This document shows positions 1 to 8,880 of a stretch of DNA of 55,651 nucleotides, one piece after another (positions within the stretch are counted from its first letter, which is position 1; every line of letters begins with the position of its first letter). The stretch comes from Clostridia bacterium. Lineage in GTDB: Bacteria; Bacillota; Sulfobacillia; SLMV01. The DNA lies in contig PUMM01000146.1 in NCBI GenBank assembly GCA_003551365.1, forward strand, positions 1 to 55,651. Direction: 5' to 3'. Both the position numbers and the translations under genes were made by a program. The notes under the pieces were generated by a model. The model ran no database searches, was not told where the DNA came from, and saw only the letters and a program-made list of their open reading frames with translations.

Positions 1-532
1 AGGAGACCTCTCGCACCGACTCCTCCAGCCTCTCCCGCGCCCTGTCCAGTTCCTCGTACCATATGGCCAGTTTCAAACCCAGGGTGATCGGTTCGGCGTG
101 CACCCCATGTGTGCGGCCTATCATCGGAGTGTCCCGGTACTTGCGAGCCTGCTCGCCAATCACCTGCACCAGCGATTTGAGATGCTCAACCAACATCTCC
201 CCGGCCTGCTTCAACTGCAGACCCAGCGCCGTATCCAGGACGTCAGAGGAAGTGAGACCGTAGTGAATAAAGCGAGAGGAATCCTCATCAATCTGTTCGG
301 CCAGGGAAGTGGTAAACGCGACTACATCGTGTCGGACTTCCGACTCAATTTCCAGAATTCGATCCACATCTACGTAGGTATGTTTCTCCACCTCGTCCAC
401 CGCTGACTCCGGTATCTCACCGCTCAAGGCCCAGGCCCGCATGGCAGCAATCTCCACCTGCCTCCAGCAGGCAAACTTGTTCTCGTCTGACCACACCTGT
501 CCCATCTCCGGGGTAGTGTACCTCGGTATCAT
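1..532 (-). CDS. purB: Adenylosuccinate lyase, N-terminal part (runs off the window)
   Basis: About the first 177 residues are present; the gene continues past the left edge. The enzyme makes AMP from adenylosuccinate and also cleaves SAICAR in de novo purine synthesis, in the cytoplasm. Visible family signs are the opening IPRYTTPEMGQVWSDENK, the helix-rich FTTSLAEQ stretch with SSRFIHYGLTSSDVLDTAL, and the active-site segment GRTHGVHAEPITLG. The ATG start overlaps the purE stop codon by one base (TGATG), so translation is probably coupled and both genes share the purE promoter. Order purE-purB is common in bacterial purine operons. Identity is close to certain; only the C-terminal part cannot be judged. 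Confidence 0.93.
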   Translation of the reverse strand, partial: MIPRYTTPEMGQVWSDENKFACWRQVEIAAMRAWALSGEIPESAVDEVEKHTYVDVDRILEIESEVRHDVVAFTTSLAEQIDEDSSRFIHYGLTSSDVLDTALGLQLKQAGEMLVEHLKSLVQVIGEQARKYRDTPMIGRTHGVHAEPITLGLKLAIWYEELDRARERLEESVREVS

Positions 533-1032
533 CAGTAGTCACCCATGCCCTTGTCCTGCAGCCTCTCGTTCTTTTCGTGTACGGAAGCGGCCTGCTCCCC
601 CCGGTACTCGGCCAGACGCTCCCGCAGATCTTCATCGTTCAACGCCAGTATGCGGGCCGCCTGCAGGGCGGCATTCTTCGCTCCGTTGACCCCCACACAG
701 GCCACGGGAACCCCGGGAGGCATCTGGGCAATGGACAGAAGTGCATCCATCCCATCAAACGCCCATGCCTTGAGGGGAACCCCGATCACCGGCAGATCAG
801 TGTAGGCGGCAACGACTCCCGGCAGGGCGGCAGAAGCCCCGGCACCGGCGATTATCACCTCAACGCCGCGCTCTCGCGCACCTTCGGCCCATTCAGCGGT
901 TCCTTCCGGCGTCCGGTGCGCGGAGGAGATGGAGACTTCAAATGGTGTCTCCAGTCGCTCGAGCATTTCCGTCGCCCCCTGCATCACCGGTATGTCGGAA
1001 TCGCTGCCCATGATGATACCCACCTTGCCCAT
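532..1032 (-). CDS. purE: N5-carboxyaminoimidazole ribonucleotide mutase, PurE class I
   Basis: Converts N5-CAIR to CAIR in purine synthesis (cytoplasmic, octameric in the family). Motifs seen: GKVGIIMGSDSDIPVM at the N-terminus (phosphate binding), SAHRTPE (catalytic His region), IAGAGASAALPGVVAA and VIGVPL. An upstream in-frame ATG at 1053 would add seven residues, but the ATG at 1032 gives the normal family start MGKVG and has GGGGTGG about seven bases upstream, so I chose it. Length about 166 residues matches class I PurE. The stop overlaps purB. No purK is visible in the window. Confidence 0.95.
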   Translation of the reverse strand: MGKVGIIMGSDSDIPVMQGATEMLERLETPFEVSISSAHRTPEGTAEWAEGARERGVEVIIAGAGASAALPGVVAAYTDLPVIGVPLKAWAFDGMDALLSIAQMPPGVPVACVGVNGAKNAALQAARILALNDEDLRERLAEYRGEQAASVHEKNERLQDKGMGDY

Positions 1033-1084
1033 ACGTTCCACCCCTTCATCCACTCATTGCCAACCGAACATTAACCTCAATCCC

Positions 1085-1113
1085 AGTCTAAATATTCGAT
1101 ACATTCCCGTCAA
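1085..1113 (-). promoter_or_regulatory. Likely sigma-A promoter of purE-purB
   Basis: On the minus strand TTGACG (1113-1108) is followed after exactly 17 bases by TAGACT (1090-1085), four of six matches to the -10 consensus. It lies about 55 bases upstream of the chosen purE start. The rest of the gap between the response regulator gene and purE shows nothing else I can name, and no purine riboswitch or PurR box was recognised. Confidence 0.5.
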
Positions 1114-1249
1114 TTCCATAGACAGCAAACCAATCGACTGTCCACCTGGGGGCAACATCCCCGGTCCTCCGACCTGCCCGCAACGGCGGCCACAATGCAG
1201 ACACTATCGCCACTGGGCCCCGTCCCCGGGATCAGCAATCAGGATACAT

Positions 1250-1930
1250 TCAGAGGGATATCAGGCCATTTCTGATCGCATACTTGGTGAGGTCGACCCG
1301 GTCGTGTAGGTCCAGCTTCTCCATGATGTTCGCCCGGTGCGCCTGCACAGTTTTGACGGCGATGTGCAGTTCTTCGGCAATCTCCCGGTTGGTCAGACCT
1401 TCCGCCACCAGAATCAGTACCTCAATCTCCCGGTCGGTCAGATTGTCGCAGGACCTCCCTTTCTCCCCTACTGACGCAGCATCCATGCCCTCAGATTGCC
1501 CCCCATCCCGGTCCTCCAGTAAACTCTCCGTGATCGAGGGGTGCAAAATGGTGTTGCCCTGCATGACTGCCTCGATGGCAGAGACCAGCTCCCGCGTAGC
1601 CGAACGCTTGACCACGTAGCCCGAAGCTCCGGCACGAAAGATGGGATATACGTATTCCTCCTGATCGTGCATGGTCAGGATCAGGATCTTGGTGTCGGGA
1701 GATTTCTCCCGAATGACTTCAGTCGCCGCGATGCCGTTCAGGTTGGGCATGCTTATATCCATGAGAACCACGTCCGGCCTCAGCTCCTCCACCGCCTCCA
1801 CGCCCCGTTCTCCATCACCCGCCTCACCCACAACCGTCATATGATCCTGATCGTCGAGGAGAGACTTGATCCCCTCGCGCAGTATGGTATGGTCGTCGAC
1901 CAGCAAAATGCGAATGATATCAGACTTCAC
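1250..1930 (-). CDS. NarL/FixJ-family response regulator
   Basis: A 226-residue two-component response regulator that should bind DNA when phosphorylated by the kinase encoded just upstream. The receiver domain (about 7-125) has the acidic pair in LLVDDHTILREG, the phospho-acceptor Asp in VVLMDISMPN and the Lys in YVVKRSA. A linker of about 35 residues leads to a LuxR-type helix-turn-helix near 160-222 (LTDREIEVLILVAEGLTNRE, AVKTVQAHRANI). The start is GTG, overlapping the kinase stop as GTGA, so the pair is translationally coupled. Target genes cannot be read from the sequence. Confidence 0.93.
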   Translation of the reverse strand: MKSDIIRILLVDDHTILREGIKSLLDDQDHMTVVGEAGDGERGVEAVEELRPDVVLMDISMPNLNGIAATEVIREKSPDTKILILTMHDQEEYVYPIFRAGASGYVVKRSATRELVSAIEAVMQGNTILHPSITESLLEDRDGGQSEGMDAASVGEKGRSCDNLTDREIEVLILVAEGLTNREIAEELHIAVKTVQAHRANIMEKLDLHDRVDLTKYAIRNGLISL

Positions 1931-3039
1931 GGCCAGTCCCGCCCCCTTCCGGATGTCACCGGATCCTCATCCCCCCCGGTTGTCTGGGGCCGGGGGATTT
2001 CCACTCTGATTGCGGTCCCCTCACCGGGTGAGGAATCGATCGCACAGCTGCCGCCAAGCAAATTGGCCCGCTCCTTCATTCCAAACAGGCCCAGGCCGCC
2101 CTCTTTCTCAGCTGATGCGGCGCTGTCGGGATGAAAACCCGCCCCATTGTCGCAAACTTCCAGTATGAGCGTGGAATCACTCATCTTCATACGAACATCC
2201 ACGCGTGAAGCCCCGGCATGTCGGATCAGGTTGGTTATCGCTTCCTGGAAGATGCGAAACAACGCCGTCTCGGCATCGGGAGGCAGTCTGTCGCTGTCAT
2301 TCACCTGAACGTCAAACCGCGCCTCCACTTCATCGGACTCCAGTTTATTCATGGCATACCAGCGCATTGCCGGGATGAGACCGAGATCATCCAGTATGCT
2401 CGGGCGCAGATCAAAGATGAGCTTCCTTATCTCCTCCAGTGTGTCTTCGGTCAGCTCGCAGGTTGCACTCAGTTTGCTGCAGACCGACCGCAGCTTCTCC
2501 CGGGCGCCTTCGTCGAGATCATCCAGGTTCTGTAGAGAGCTCATGGCGACTTGCAGGTTGATGATGAGAGTAGTGAGAGCCTGACTGGTTTCGTCGTGCA
2601 GCTCTCTGGCGATCCGCTCCCGCTCTCTCTCCAGGGCTTCCATGATGCGCGACGCTGTATAGCGGCGGCTGCGATCCAGATTGTCCAGCACCAGATTCAA
2701 TATTCCGCCCACTCGCGAGAGCTCACGATCCAGAGTTATCACCGGAGCCCGAGCCCGGTAGTCCCCCTCCTGCAGCCTTCCAACCGTATCCATTAGCTGA
2801 AACAGGGGCTGAAACAGAACACGCAGCGAAACGTAGTTGAGGTAGGCCAGGCTGCCCAGCACCACGACCCCAAATAGGACCATCTCCCCGGTGGAAAACC
2901 GTGCAATGACACCACGTCTGCCCAGGATCAAGGTCATGAGCAGCGGCGGCATCAGGGTTATCAGGGAACCGATAAGCACCTTGTAAATCATCGACCAGCG
3001 CGCGTAACGGCGGAGAAAAGGGGGCATGAAATCGGACAC
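1927..3039 (-). CDS. NarL-type sensor histidine kinase (HisKA_3)
   Basis: Membrane sensor kinase with two N-terminal membrane segments (around IYKVLIGSLITLMPPLLMTL and GEMVLFGVVVLGSLAYL) separated by only a short loop, a HAMP-like linker, a HisKA_3 dimerisation helix with the phospho-acceptor His in RIARELHDETSQAL, and a HATPase_c domain with FQEAITNLIRHA, DNGAGF and GLGLFGMKERA. The tiny extracytoplasmic loop argues for sensing inside the membrane or cytoplasm. I prefer the GTG at 3039 (GGAG eight bases upstream) over the GTG at 3054, which would overlap guaA. It follows guaA by five bases, so it is probably cotranscribed with hpt-guaA; whether its signal concerns purines is unknown. Confidence 0.92.
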   Translation of the reverse strand: MSDFMPPFLRRYARWSMIYKVLIGSLITLMPPLLMTLILGRRGVIARFSTGEMVLFGVVVLGSLAYLNYVSLRVLFQPLFQLMDTVGRLQEGDYRARAPVITLDRELSRVGGILNLVLDNLDRSRRYTASRIMEALERERERIARELHDETSQALTTLIINLQVAMSSLQNLDDLDEGAREKLRSVCSKLSATCELTEDTLEEIRKLIFDLRPSILDDLGLIPAMRWYAMNKLESDEVEARFDVQVNDSDRLPPDAETALFRIFQEAITNLIRHAGASRVDVRMKMSDSTLILEVCDNGAGFHPDSAASAEKEGGLGLFGMKERANLLGGSCAIDSSPGEGTAIRVEIPRPQTTGGDEDPVTSGRGRDWP

Positions 3040-3044
3040 CAGAC

Positions 3045-4592
3045 TCACTCCCACTCAATGGTGCCGGGAGGTTTCGACGTCACATCGTACACCACGCGAT
3101 TCACTCCCCTGACCTCGTTGACGATGCGGCGGCTAACGTCATCCAGCAACTCATCGGGCAGACGGGCCCACTCGGCAGTCATGACATCTTCACTGGTAAC
3201 TGCCCGCAGCACCACCGTCCTGCCGTAGGTGCGATCATCACCCATGACCCCAACGCTGCGGAGATCGGTGACCACGGCGAATGCCTGCCACAGCTCATTA
3301 TACAGGTCAGCGCGGCGGATTTCCTCTTCAAATATGGCGTCCGCTCCCCGGCCTATAGCCAGCTTCTCTTCCGTAACTTCTCCGAGTACCCGCACGGCCA
3401 GACCGGGACCGGGAAAGGGATGACGCCAGAGGAGCTCCTCAGACAGACCGAGCTCAGCTCCCACCCTGCGCACCTCATCCTTGAATAGCTCCCGCAGGGG
3501 CTCCACCAGCTGCAGCTCCATTCTGTCGGGCAAACCACCCACATTGTGATGACTCTTGATGACGGAAGATACTCCGGTCCCACTCTCCACCACGTCGGGA
3601 TAGATGGTGCCCTGCACTAAAAAGTGGAAATCACCCAGCTCTCTCGCCTGCTCTTCAAAGACCGAGATGAACTCATGCCCCACTACCCGGCGCTTCTCTT
3701 CCGGGTCTGTGATCCCCCGGAGAGCGCTGATGAAGCGGTGGCGGGCATCCACAAATACCAGTTTCATATCCAACTGTCCGGCGAACATCTCCCGCACCAG
3801 TTCCGGTTCACCCTGCCGCATCAGACCGTGGTCCACAAAGACGCAGGTGAGTCGATCACCAACGGCGCGGTGCACCAGAGCAGCAGCCACGGAAGAATCG
3901 ACACCGCCACTGAGGCCGCATATGGCATGGCCATCATCCACCTGCCGGCGAATCCGGTCCACGGCATCATCCACAAAAGACTCCATGCTCCAGCCGCCGA
4001 CCAGGCCGCACACCCGGTACAACCAGTTCTGCAGGATCTTTCGACCGTAGGAGGTGTGGTGCACCTCGGGGTGAAACTGCACACCGTAGATCCCCAGCTC
4101 CGGTGCACCCATGGCGGCCACTTCGGCCGAATCGCTGCGGGCCAGTCGGGCAAAGGATTGCGGCAACCGGCACACAACATCCCCATGACTCACCCATACA
4201 TCCATCTGTTCCGGTACACCGTGGAAAAGATCCGCCGTATCCTCGACCAGAAGCCGTCCCCGCCCGTAGCCTCCATAGCTACCCCGACTGACACACTCAC
4301 GCCCCCCATAATGGGCGGCCAGCAGCTGATGCCCATAGCATATACCCAGAATGGGAACCCCCAGTTCATAGATGCCCGGATCGGGGGCCGGCGCGCCCGG
4401 AGCGTACACATTCCCCGGTCCCCCACTGAGTATGAGCCCACCGGGATGCCGGCTGCGGATCTGTTCGATCGGCGCATCGCCGGGGACAATCTCGCTGTAG
4501 ACGCCGCAGTCCCGTACCCGGCGCGCTATGAGATGAGAATACTGTCCCCCGAAATCGAGAACCAGAACCTGATCCGTTTCTCCCCGCGTCAA
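3045..4592 (-). CDS. guaA: GMP synthase (glutamine-hydrolysing)
   Basis: Makes GMP from XMP, ATP and glutamine (cytoplasmic dimer). The N-terminal glutaminase domain has [12 protein letters not shown], the nucleophile Cys in [10 protein letters not shown] and the His-Glu pair in [10 protein letters not shown]. The ATP pyrophosphatase domain carries the P-loop [16 protein letters not shown], and the C-terminal dimerisation domain ends with the diagnostic [11 protein letters not shown]. Full family length (515 residues). The start is TTG overlapping the hpt stop (TTGA), so hpt and guaA are coupled: salvage and last-step GMP synthesis are made together. Confidence 0.97.
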   Translation of the reverse strand: MTRGETDQVLVLDFGGQYSHLIARRVRDCGVYSEIVPGDAPIEQIRSRHPGGLILSGGPGNVYAPGAPAPDPGIYELGVPILGICYGHQLLAAHYGGRECVSRGSYGGYGRGRLLVEDTADLFHGVPEQMDVWVSHGDVVCRLPQSFARLARSDSAEVAAMGAPELGIYGVQFHPEVHHTSYGRKILQNWLYRVCGLVGGWSMESFVDDAVDRIRRQVDDGHAICGLSGGVDSSVAAALVHRAVGDRLTCVFVDHGLMRQGEPELVREMFAGQLDMKLVFVDARHRFISALRGITDPEEKRRVVGHEFISVFEEQARELGDFHFLVQGTIYPDVVESGTGVSSVIKSHHNVGGLPDRMELQLVEPLRELFKDEVRRVGAELGLSEELLWRHPFPGPGLAVRVLGEVTEEKLAIGRGADAIFEEEIRRADLYNELWQAFAVVTDLRSVGVMGDDRTYGRTVVLRAVTSEDVMTAEWARLPDELLDDVSRRIVNEVRGVNRVVYDVTSKPPGTIEWE

Positions 4593-5161
4593 CTGCCTTC
4601 CCCCTCTCCCGCCGTCTCGATGACCGCAACATGCGGCAGATCCCGATATCGTTCATCCAAATCCAGACCGTAGCCGACCAGAAACTCATCGGGCACCTCG
4701 CACCCAAGGTAGTCGATGTCGACCGCCACTTCACGTCTCTCCGGTTTGTCCAGCAGAGCGCAGACATGCAGACTGGCCGGTTCGCGCCCGGCCAGGTGTT
4801 GTTTCAGATACTGCAGGGTCAACCCGGTATCGACGATGTCCTCCACTATGATCACGTGACGATCCTGTATTGGCGACCCGAGGTCGTGCAGGATGCGCAC
4901 TACTCCCGAGGAGGTGGTGCTGGCTCCATAACTGGAAACTGCCATGAAATCCATGGCAGTGGGAATGGACATCTCCCGCACCAGATCGGACAGAAAGACT
5001 GCCGCTCCCTTCAAAATGCCCACCATCACCAGCGGCTCCTCCGTCTCCACCAGGTTCGCGTAATCAGCCGAGATCTCTCCGGCCAACCTTCGCACCATCC
5101 TGCAGATCTCATCCCTTCCGATGAGACATCGTATGGGTTCATTCTTCCAGTACTCCTGCAT
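4589..5161 (-). CDS. hpt: Hypoxanthine(-guanine) phosphoribosyltransferase
   Basis: Salvages hypoxanthine or guanine to IMP or GMP using PRPP. The PRPP-binding signature is seen as [17 protein letters not shown], with the family flanks [15 protein letters not shown] and [20 protein letters not shown]. 190 residues, normal length. The ATG has a strong GGAGGAGGGG site six bases upstream. First gene of the hpt-guaA-kinase-regulator unit, preceded by a long structured leader. Confidence 0.96.
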   Translation of the reverse strand: MQEYWKNEPIRCLIGRDEICRMVRRLAGEISADYANLVETEEPLVMVGILKGAAVFLSDLVREMSIPTAMDFMAVSSYGASTTSSGVVRILHDLGSPIQDRHVIIVEDIVDTGLTLQYLKQHLAGREPASLHVCALLDKPERREVAVDIDYLGCEVPDEFLVGYGLDLDERYRDLPHVAVIETAGEGEGS

Positions 5162-5744
5162 AGCTCCCCTCCTCCTACGAGTTCATGCTCTCCGCACACA
5201 ACAGCATATGTTCGGTGCCGGACCCACCAACGGACAGATCCGGCGGGAAACCTTGAGGAATTGCCCGCGCAGCTGTGCTTCGCCCCCGGGCCGGGGGAGT
5301 CAACTATCTGTCTTGCGTCCCGCATCGCCGGATATCGATTGTCTCCGGCCCCCAGGGGACGCAGCGAAGTATTTCAGCGTCCCCGGGAGGCAACCTTCGC
5401 CAGGTGGGAGATGTGACGCGCGGGATGCGAAAAAATCTGCTGGGGAAGATGCATATTTCTGGCACGGTGGGCAACTCCAGCGCCGCCTCCACACCCCAAT
5501 TCACATGCGCCGCTCGAATCGTGAGGCCCGGGATATGCCCGACACCGCCCGCCGCCACCCCGTCCCGGGGGGTGACGCAACCGCCCCTTCATGTCATTAA
5601 CCGGACCCGACCCGTTCACCCCGGGTGCAGCCGCATCTTTTGTATTGGGCAGCAGGTCTGTTACGGTAGCCCTTTCATGCTGAAAGTGTAGCACCGGCAG
5701 CACCCCCGAACAAGTTGATGTCCTTGCACCCCGCCACCCGGTAC
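5162..5744. other. Long gene-free leader upstream of hpt with several hairpins
   Basis: No convincing gene on either strand. It holds at least three compact inverted repeats: GCCGGA/TCCGGC at 5217-5222 and 5239-5244, CCCCCG/CGGGGG around a three-base loop at 5283-5297, and the 11-base-pair hairpin listed separately. Because it is the 5' leader of a purine salvage operon I looked for a purine riboswitch core and did not find one. The part beyond about 5700 also contains the end region of the convergent-side potassium channel gene, which reads into it. Confidence 0.5.
5351..5387 (-). promoter_or_regulatory. Hairpin in the hpt leader
   Basis: GGGGACGC (5355-5362) pairs perfectly with GCGTCCCC (5377-5384) around a 14-base loop, and CCC (5351-5353) extends the stem with GGG (5385-5387) past a one-base bulge. 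It is inside the hpt leader and has no following T-run, so it could be an attenuator-like or RNA-stability element or simply a stable fold in GC-rich DNA. Function is inferred, the pairing is seen. Confidence 0.35.
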
Positions 5745-6740
5745 TCAGGCGGAGGACATGCGGTCCATCCGATCCAGTTCCTCCGGCTCACCCACCACCA
5801 CCAGCACCATACCCGGTTCCAGGCAGAGATCGCCCGACGGGGAGAGGATGGTGGTATCCTCCTGCCGGATCAGGACCACCCGGGCACTCAGCCCCATCGT
5901 CCGAAAGTCATTGAGGCATTTACCGGACAACTGTGATCCCGATGATACCACTATCTGCGTAATGGTCTCCCCGGGGATATCACCGGACATCATATCCGAC
6001 ATCATCTGATATATGTGTGGATTGTGTGCACTCTTGGCCAGTATGTCCCCCACCAGGATCTGCGGCGAGACAACTCGACTGGCTCCGGCCAGATAGAGGC
6101 GTCTCCGGGCCTCGCGGCCGGAAGCGGCGGATATCACTGGTACGTCGGACTTGATCTCACGCGCCTCCAGGGTCAGGTATACGTTTTGCGTATCGTCACC
6201 GAAGGTCGCAAGCACACACCGGGCCCGCTCAATACCCGCCCGTCGCAGGCAGCTCTCCTCCAGAGCGTCACCGACTATGTACAGTACCCCCTCACCCTCC
6301 AAATCCCGCAGTTTCTCAGCATCCCGGTCTATGACCACCACCGGGCCCTTCATCCGCCGCAGGCTCGCAACCACTTCCTGTCCCAATCTACCGTAGCCAC
6401 AAACGATGAAATGATCCCGCAGTGATTTCACTCTTCGCTCAATTCTCCCTGCACCTCCCCGGAGCATCATGTCCCAGAACCGGTCCGCAAACAGTGTAAC
6501 TCCCAGACCGAAGACCACAAGCAACCCCACCGGGACCACAACAAGTGTCAATATTCGTCCCGCTTCGGTTGTAGGATGTATATCGCCAAAACCGACCGTC
6601 GTCACGCTGATGATCAAGAAATAGAACGCCTCAAACGGGTCAAGGTTCTCGGTCACGGTGTACCCCCAGGTCCCAAGAACCAGCAGACCCAGAGCGGCAA
6701 CCGTAAGCAATACCTTGCTGGACACTCTCCGCAAGTACAT
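5745..6740 (-). CDS. Potassium channel with RCK (TrkA-N/TrkA-C) domains
   Basis: Two-membrane-segment K+ channel with a cytoplasmic regulatory part. Seen: TM1 (VLLTVAALGLLVLGTWGY), pore helix and selectivity filter in SVTTVGFGDIHP, TM2 (LTLVVVPVGLLVVFGLGV), then a Rossmann-fold RCK-N domain (IVCGYGRLGQEVVASL, VVVIDRD) and a TrkA-C domain near the end (RVVLIRQEDTTILSPSG). This architecture matches MthK-like and YugO-like channels gated by ligands such as Ca2+ or nucleotides. I chose the ATG at 6740, which has GGAG six bases upstream, over the ATG four codons earlier. It stands alone; nothing links it to hpt. Confidence 0.93.
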   Translation of the reverse strand: MYLRRVSSKVLLTVAALGLLVLGTWGYTVTENLDPFEAFYFLIISVTTVGFGDIHPTTEAGRILTLVVVPVGLLVVFGLGVTLFADRFWDMMLRGGAGRIERRVKSLRDHFIVCGYGRLGQEVVASLRRMKGPVVVIDRDAEKLRDLEGEGVLYIVGDALEESCLRRAGIERARCVLATFGDDTQNVYLTLEAREIKSDVPVISAASGREARRRLYLAGASRVVSPQILVGDILAKSAHNPHIYQMMSDMMSGDIPGETITQIVVSSGSQLSGKCLNDFRTMGLSARVVLIRQEDTTILSPSGDLCLEPGMVLVVVGEPEELDRMDRMSSA

Positions 6741-6752
6741 CCCTCTCTCCAT

Positions 6753-7330
6753 CGGCTAAAATTCTACAGTGCAGTTGTCATTCCTCCGCATAATCCAACG
6801 GGGGAATGCGGAAACCCCCACTTCATCCCCACCGGCGCACCGCGCAACCGGCCCAAACTGGCCGCAATGTGGCGGTGAGAAACACTGCGAATCGCACACT
6901 CCGCGCCCGCAACCCGCATTATATCGCTTCACTGTATATGGTATCACAATTGAAACGCAGACAGAGTCCCGGCAATACTGCGCAGCGCTGAAGTGGCGCG
7001 CAATGCAGGGCTCACCTGCTACACGTAAGTTGCCAGCTGTCCTACAGCCACGTTTCTGCGTAACCATGCAGTCGGCTCAACTTCTGATTCCTGCCCCCCA
7101 TGCGGCCAGTATGTCCATCAGGACCGGGGCTCTGACGTGCCGCGCGCGCTCCTGGGTCACGTGCGACCTGTACTCCTGTAGCCCGTGGCCTGAATATGTG
7201 CCAGTGCCGGCGTCCAATGTGGCTGAAGGGTTTCTCCCCTGCCTGCAGAAGTGATTCAGCAATGTGTGTACATGCTATCCCACCTGCGGGATCATATGCT
7301 CCGCGACGGGAGCAAAGGGGGTACATCGCC
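6753..7330. other. Gene-free divergent region between channel and redox gene
   Basis: No gene is supported on either strand. A perfect -10 hexamer TATAAT is present on the minus strand (6923-6918) inside an AT-richer patch, with only a weak -35 upstream, and could start the channel transcript with a leader of about 160 bases. The remainder is GC-rich without repeats I can name. Confidence 0.4.
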
Positions 7331-8032
7331 GTGCGAGATAGACTGTCAGAGCAGATGACAGAGATGGGAATTTCCCTGCTGGGCGTTGCCGACCCAAGGT
7401 TGTTCGAGAAGTACCCGAGGATCCGCAAGCCCGCGGAGTCAGAAGAGTACTGGCCACACCCGCTCGAGATATGGCCCGAGTGTCGTTCCGTGATTGTGCT
7501 GGGGCTGCACAGCCGCGTGGAAGTACTCGACGCCCTGGTGCGGATGGACAACCTGTTGGGCAGTTTCTACTGGGAGATCCTCAGGCACCGGGAGTATCGG
7601 CTCCGAGACTGGTTCAGGGAACAGGGCTGCGAGGCGCAGATCACCGATAATGTCGCCGTCAAACGGGCCGCGGTGCTGGCCGGCCTCGGCCACCCGGGAA
7701 GAAATACCCTGGTGGCCCATCCGGAGTACGGATCGAACCTTCGCTTCGGGCTTCTGCTGACAGATGCAGAGATGGCCTTCGACGAGGCAAACGATCCGTT
7801 CGAATCGGCTCCGTGCGGTGATTGTCGGCAGTGCGAAGAGGTGTGCCCGGGAGGCGCGATCTCCGACTACCGGGTGGACTTCTCCCGGTGCATCATCCCT
7901 GCAGCCGAAGGTTGGCTCAGCGATGATGACCAGATGATCCGCGAGGCCCGCCAGCTTCAGCAGAGGGGTGAGGTTCTCGAGATAGAATGCAACCTGTGCC
8001 AGAAGACGTGCCCCCTGAACAACGCCGGATGA
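7331..8032 (+). CDS. Epoxyqueuosine reductase (QueG)-like iron-sulfur protein, short form
   Basis: A 233-residue protein of the QueG/reductive-dehalogenase-like family. The C-terminal half has the two 4Fe-4S clusters typical of the family: CGDCRQCEEVCP near 165-176 and CNLCQKTCP close to the end. The central RAAVLAGLGHPGRNTLVAHP and GSNLRFGLLLTD segments are the usual corrinoid-pocket region of QueG-like proteins. Bacterial QueG is about 370 residues, with a HEAT-like tail absent here, so this may be a related corrinoid or redox enzyme rather than the tRNA-queuosine enzyme. The GTG start is chosen because AAAGGGGG lies nine bases upstream; an upstream reading-frame extension lacks a binding site and is not family-like. 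Confidence 0.72.
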   Translation: MRDRLSEQMTEMGISLLGVADPRLFEKYPRIRKPAESEEYWPHPLEIWPECRSVIVLGLHSRVEVLDALVRMDNLLGSFYWEILRHREYRLRDWFREQGCEAQITDNVAVKRAAVLAGLGHPGRNTLVAHPEYGSNLRFGLLLTDAEMAFDEANDPFESAPCGDCRQCEEVCPGGAISDYRVDFSRCIIPAAEGWLSDDDQMIREARQLQQRGEVLEIECNLCQKTCPLNNAG

Positions 8033-8880
8033 GTATCCGCCCGGGGCAGATCATGATGGCGTGATGTCACGTGCGCATGGCCAGCGCGGCATGTCAGGAT
8101 ACCCCTGCGCGCAGACCCGCCACTCAAGTCGAGCAGACCGGATTGGCGAAAGGAACCGCTGAGACATGCGAGGCAGAATGCCCCGCGGGTAAGCTCTATT
8201 GCGGGAATTCTTCCGGGTGCTGCCCTCGATTTTTCCCGTAGGTCTTCGATGGCGGCCTGCTCCAACGTTTTCATAACCCTGCCGCTGCTGCCGCCAACAC
8301 CGTGTGCATATCGCTGCTGTTGCTGTTCGCCTCCTGGCAGCTTGCTTTTGACCGACCCCGGCCTTTTCGCACCGCAAAATGCAATGGTCTGGCGGTGTTT
8401 GGCGGCCGGAGGATCCCTGGTGGAACCCCAGCAGCAAGTGTGTCTTGCGCCCTCCTGCAGGCCGGACCGATGGCATAGGTTTGCCAGAAGCAGTTCACCC
8501 TGTCCCCGGTGCCTCTCGCGGAAATCCAGGGTGACCGTGACAAATGAACAACACTTAGAGTAGAGTTTCACTCAACACCATATTAAAGAGTGATGGTAAC
8601 TGTAGGTGGCGACACCAGATGACACCGCAATCGGGGCTGGGCGAACTGCACATGATAATGCCGACTCCATTGAAGCGGCGGGCATTTTCCAATCAGAGCG
8701 GGTAGAAGAACTCAATGGAGTAGCGCCGGCAGTTCTCTGCAGTTGTCATACAGTCACTAACCAGTCGGCGGGTCGGATTGACGTTGATAGGACCGGGCCC
8801 TCCGCACCTGGAAAACGGGCCACTGCGCGCACGAGTGCTGCCAATCACCAGTTGCCCAAGACACGTGGGAGGAGTAACGT
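8033..8880. other. 848-base gene-free stretch
   Basis: Open frames here on both strands look like random translation (many Cys, Arg, Trp, no domain signs). The only structure I see is a 10-base inverted repeat, ACTCCATTGA (8664-8673) and TCAATGGAGT (8712-8721), around a 38-base loop. It lies about 160 bases before the aldo/keto reductase and could be an operator or RNA fold. No tRNA, small RNA or mobile-element gene was recognised. Confidence 0.4.

Noticed and set aside
3624-4673. Long plus-strand open frame (about 349 codons)
   Set aside because: Antisense to guaA and the hpt end; guaA is unambiguous.
5162-5744. Purine or cobalamin riboswitch before hpt
   Set aside because: I looked for the conserved core of the purine riboswitch and for the B12 box; only a weak partial resemblance to GGCAGGTCT near 5649-5659 was found.
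7957-8571. Minus-strand open frame of about 204 codons in the 8 kb gap
   Set aside because: High Cys/Arg/His, no binding site and overlap with the iron-sulfur gene; reads as noise.
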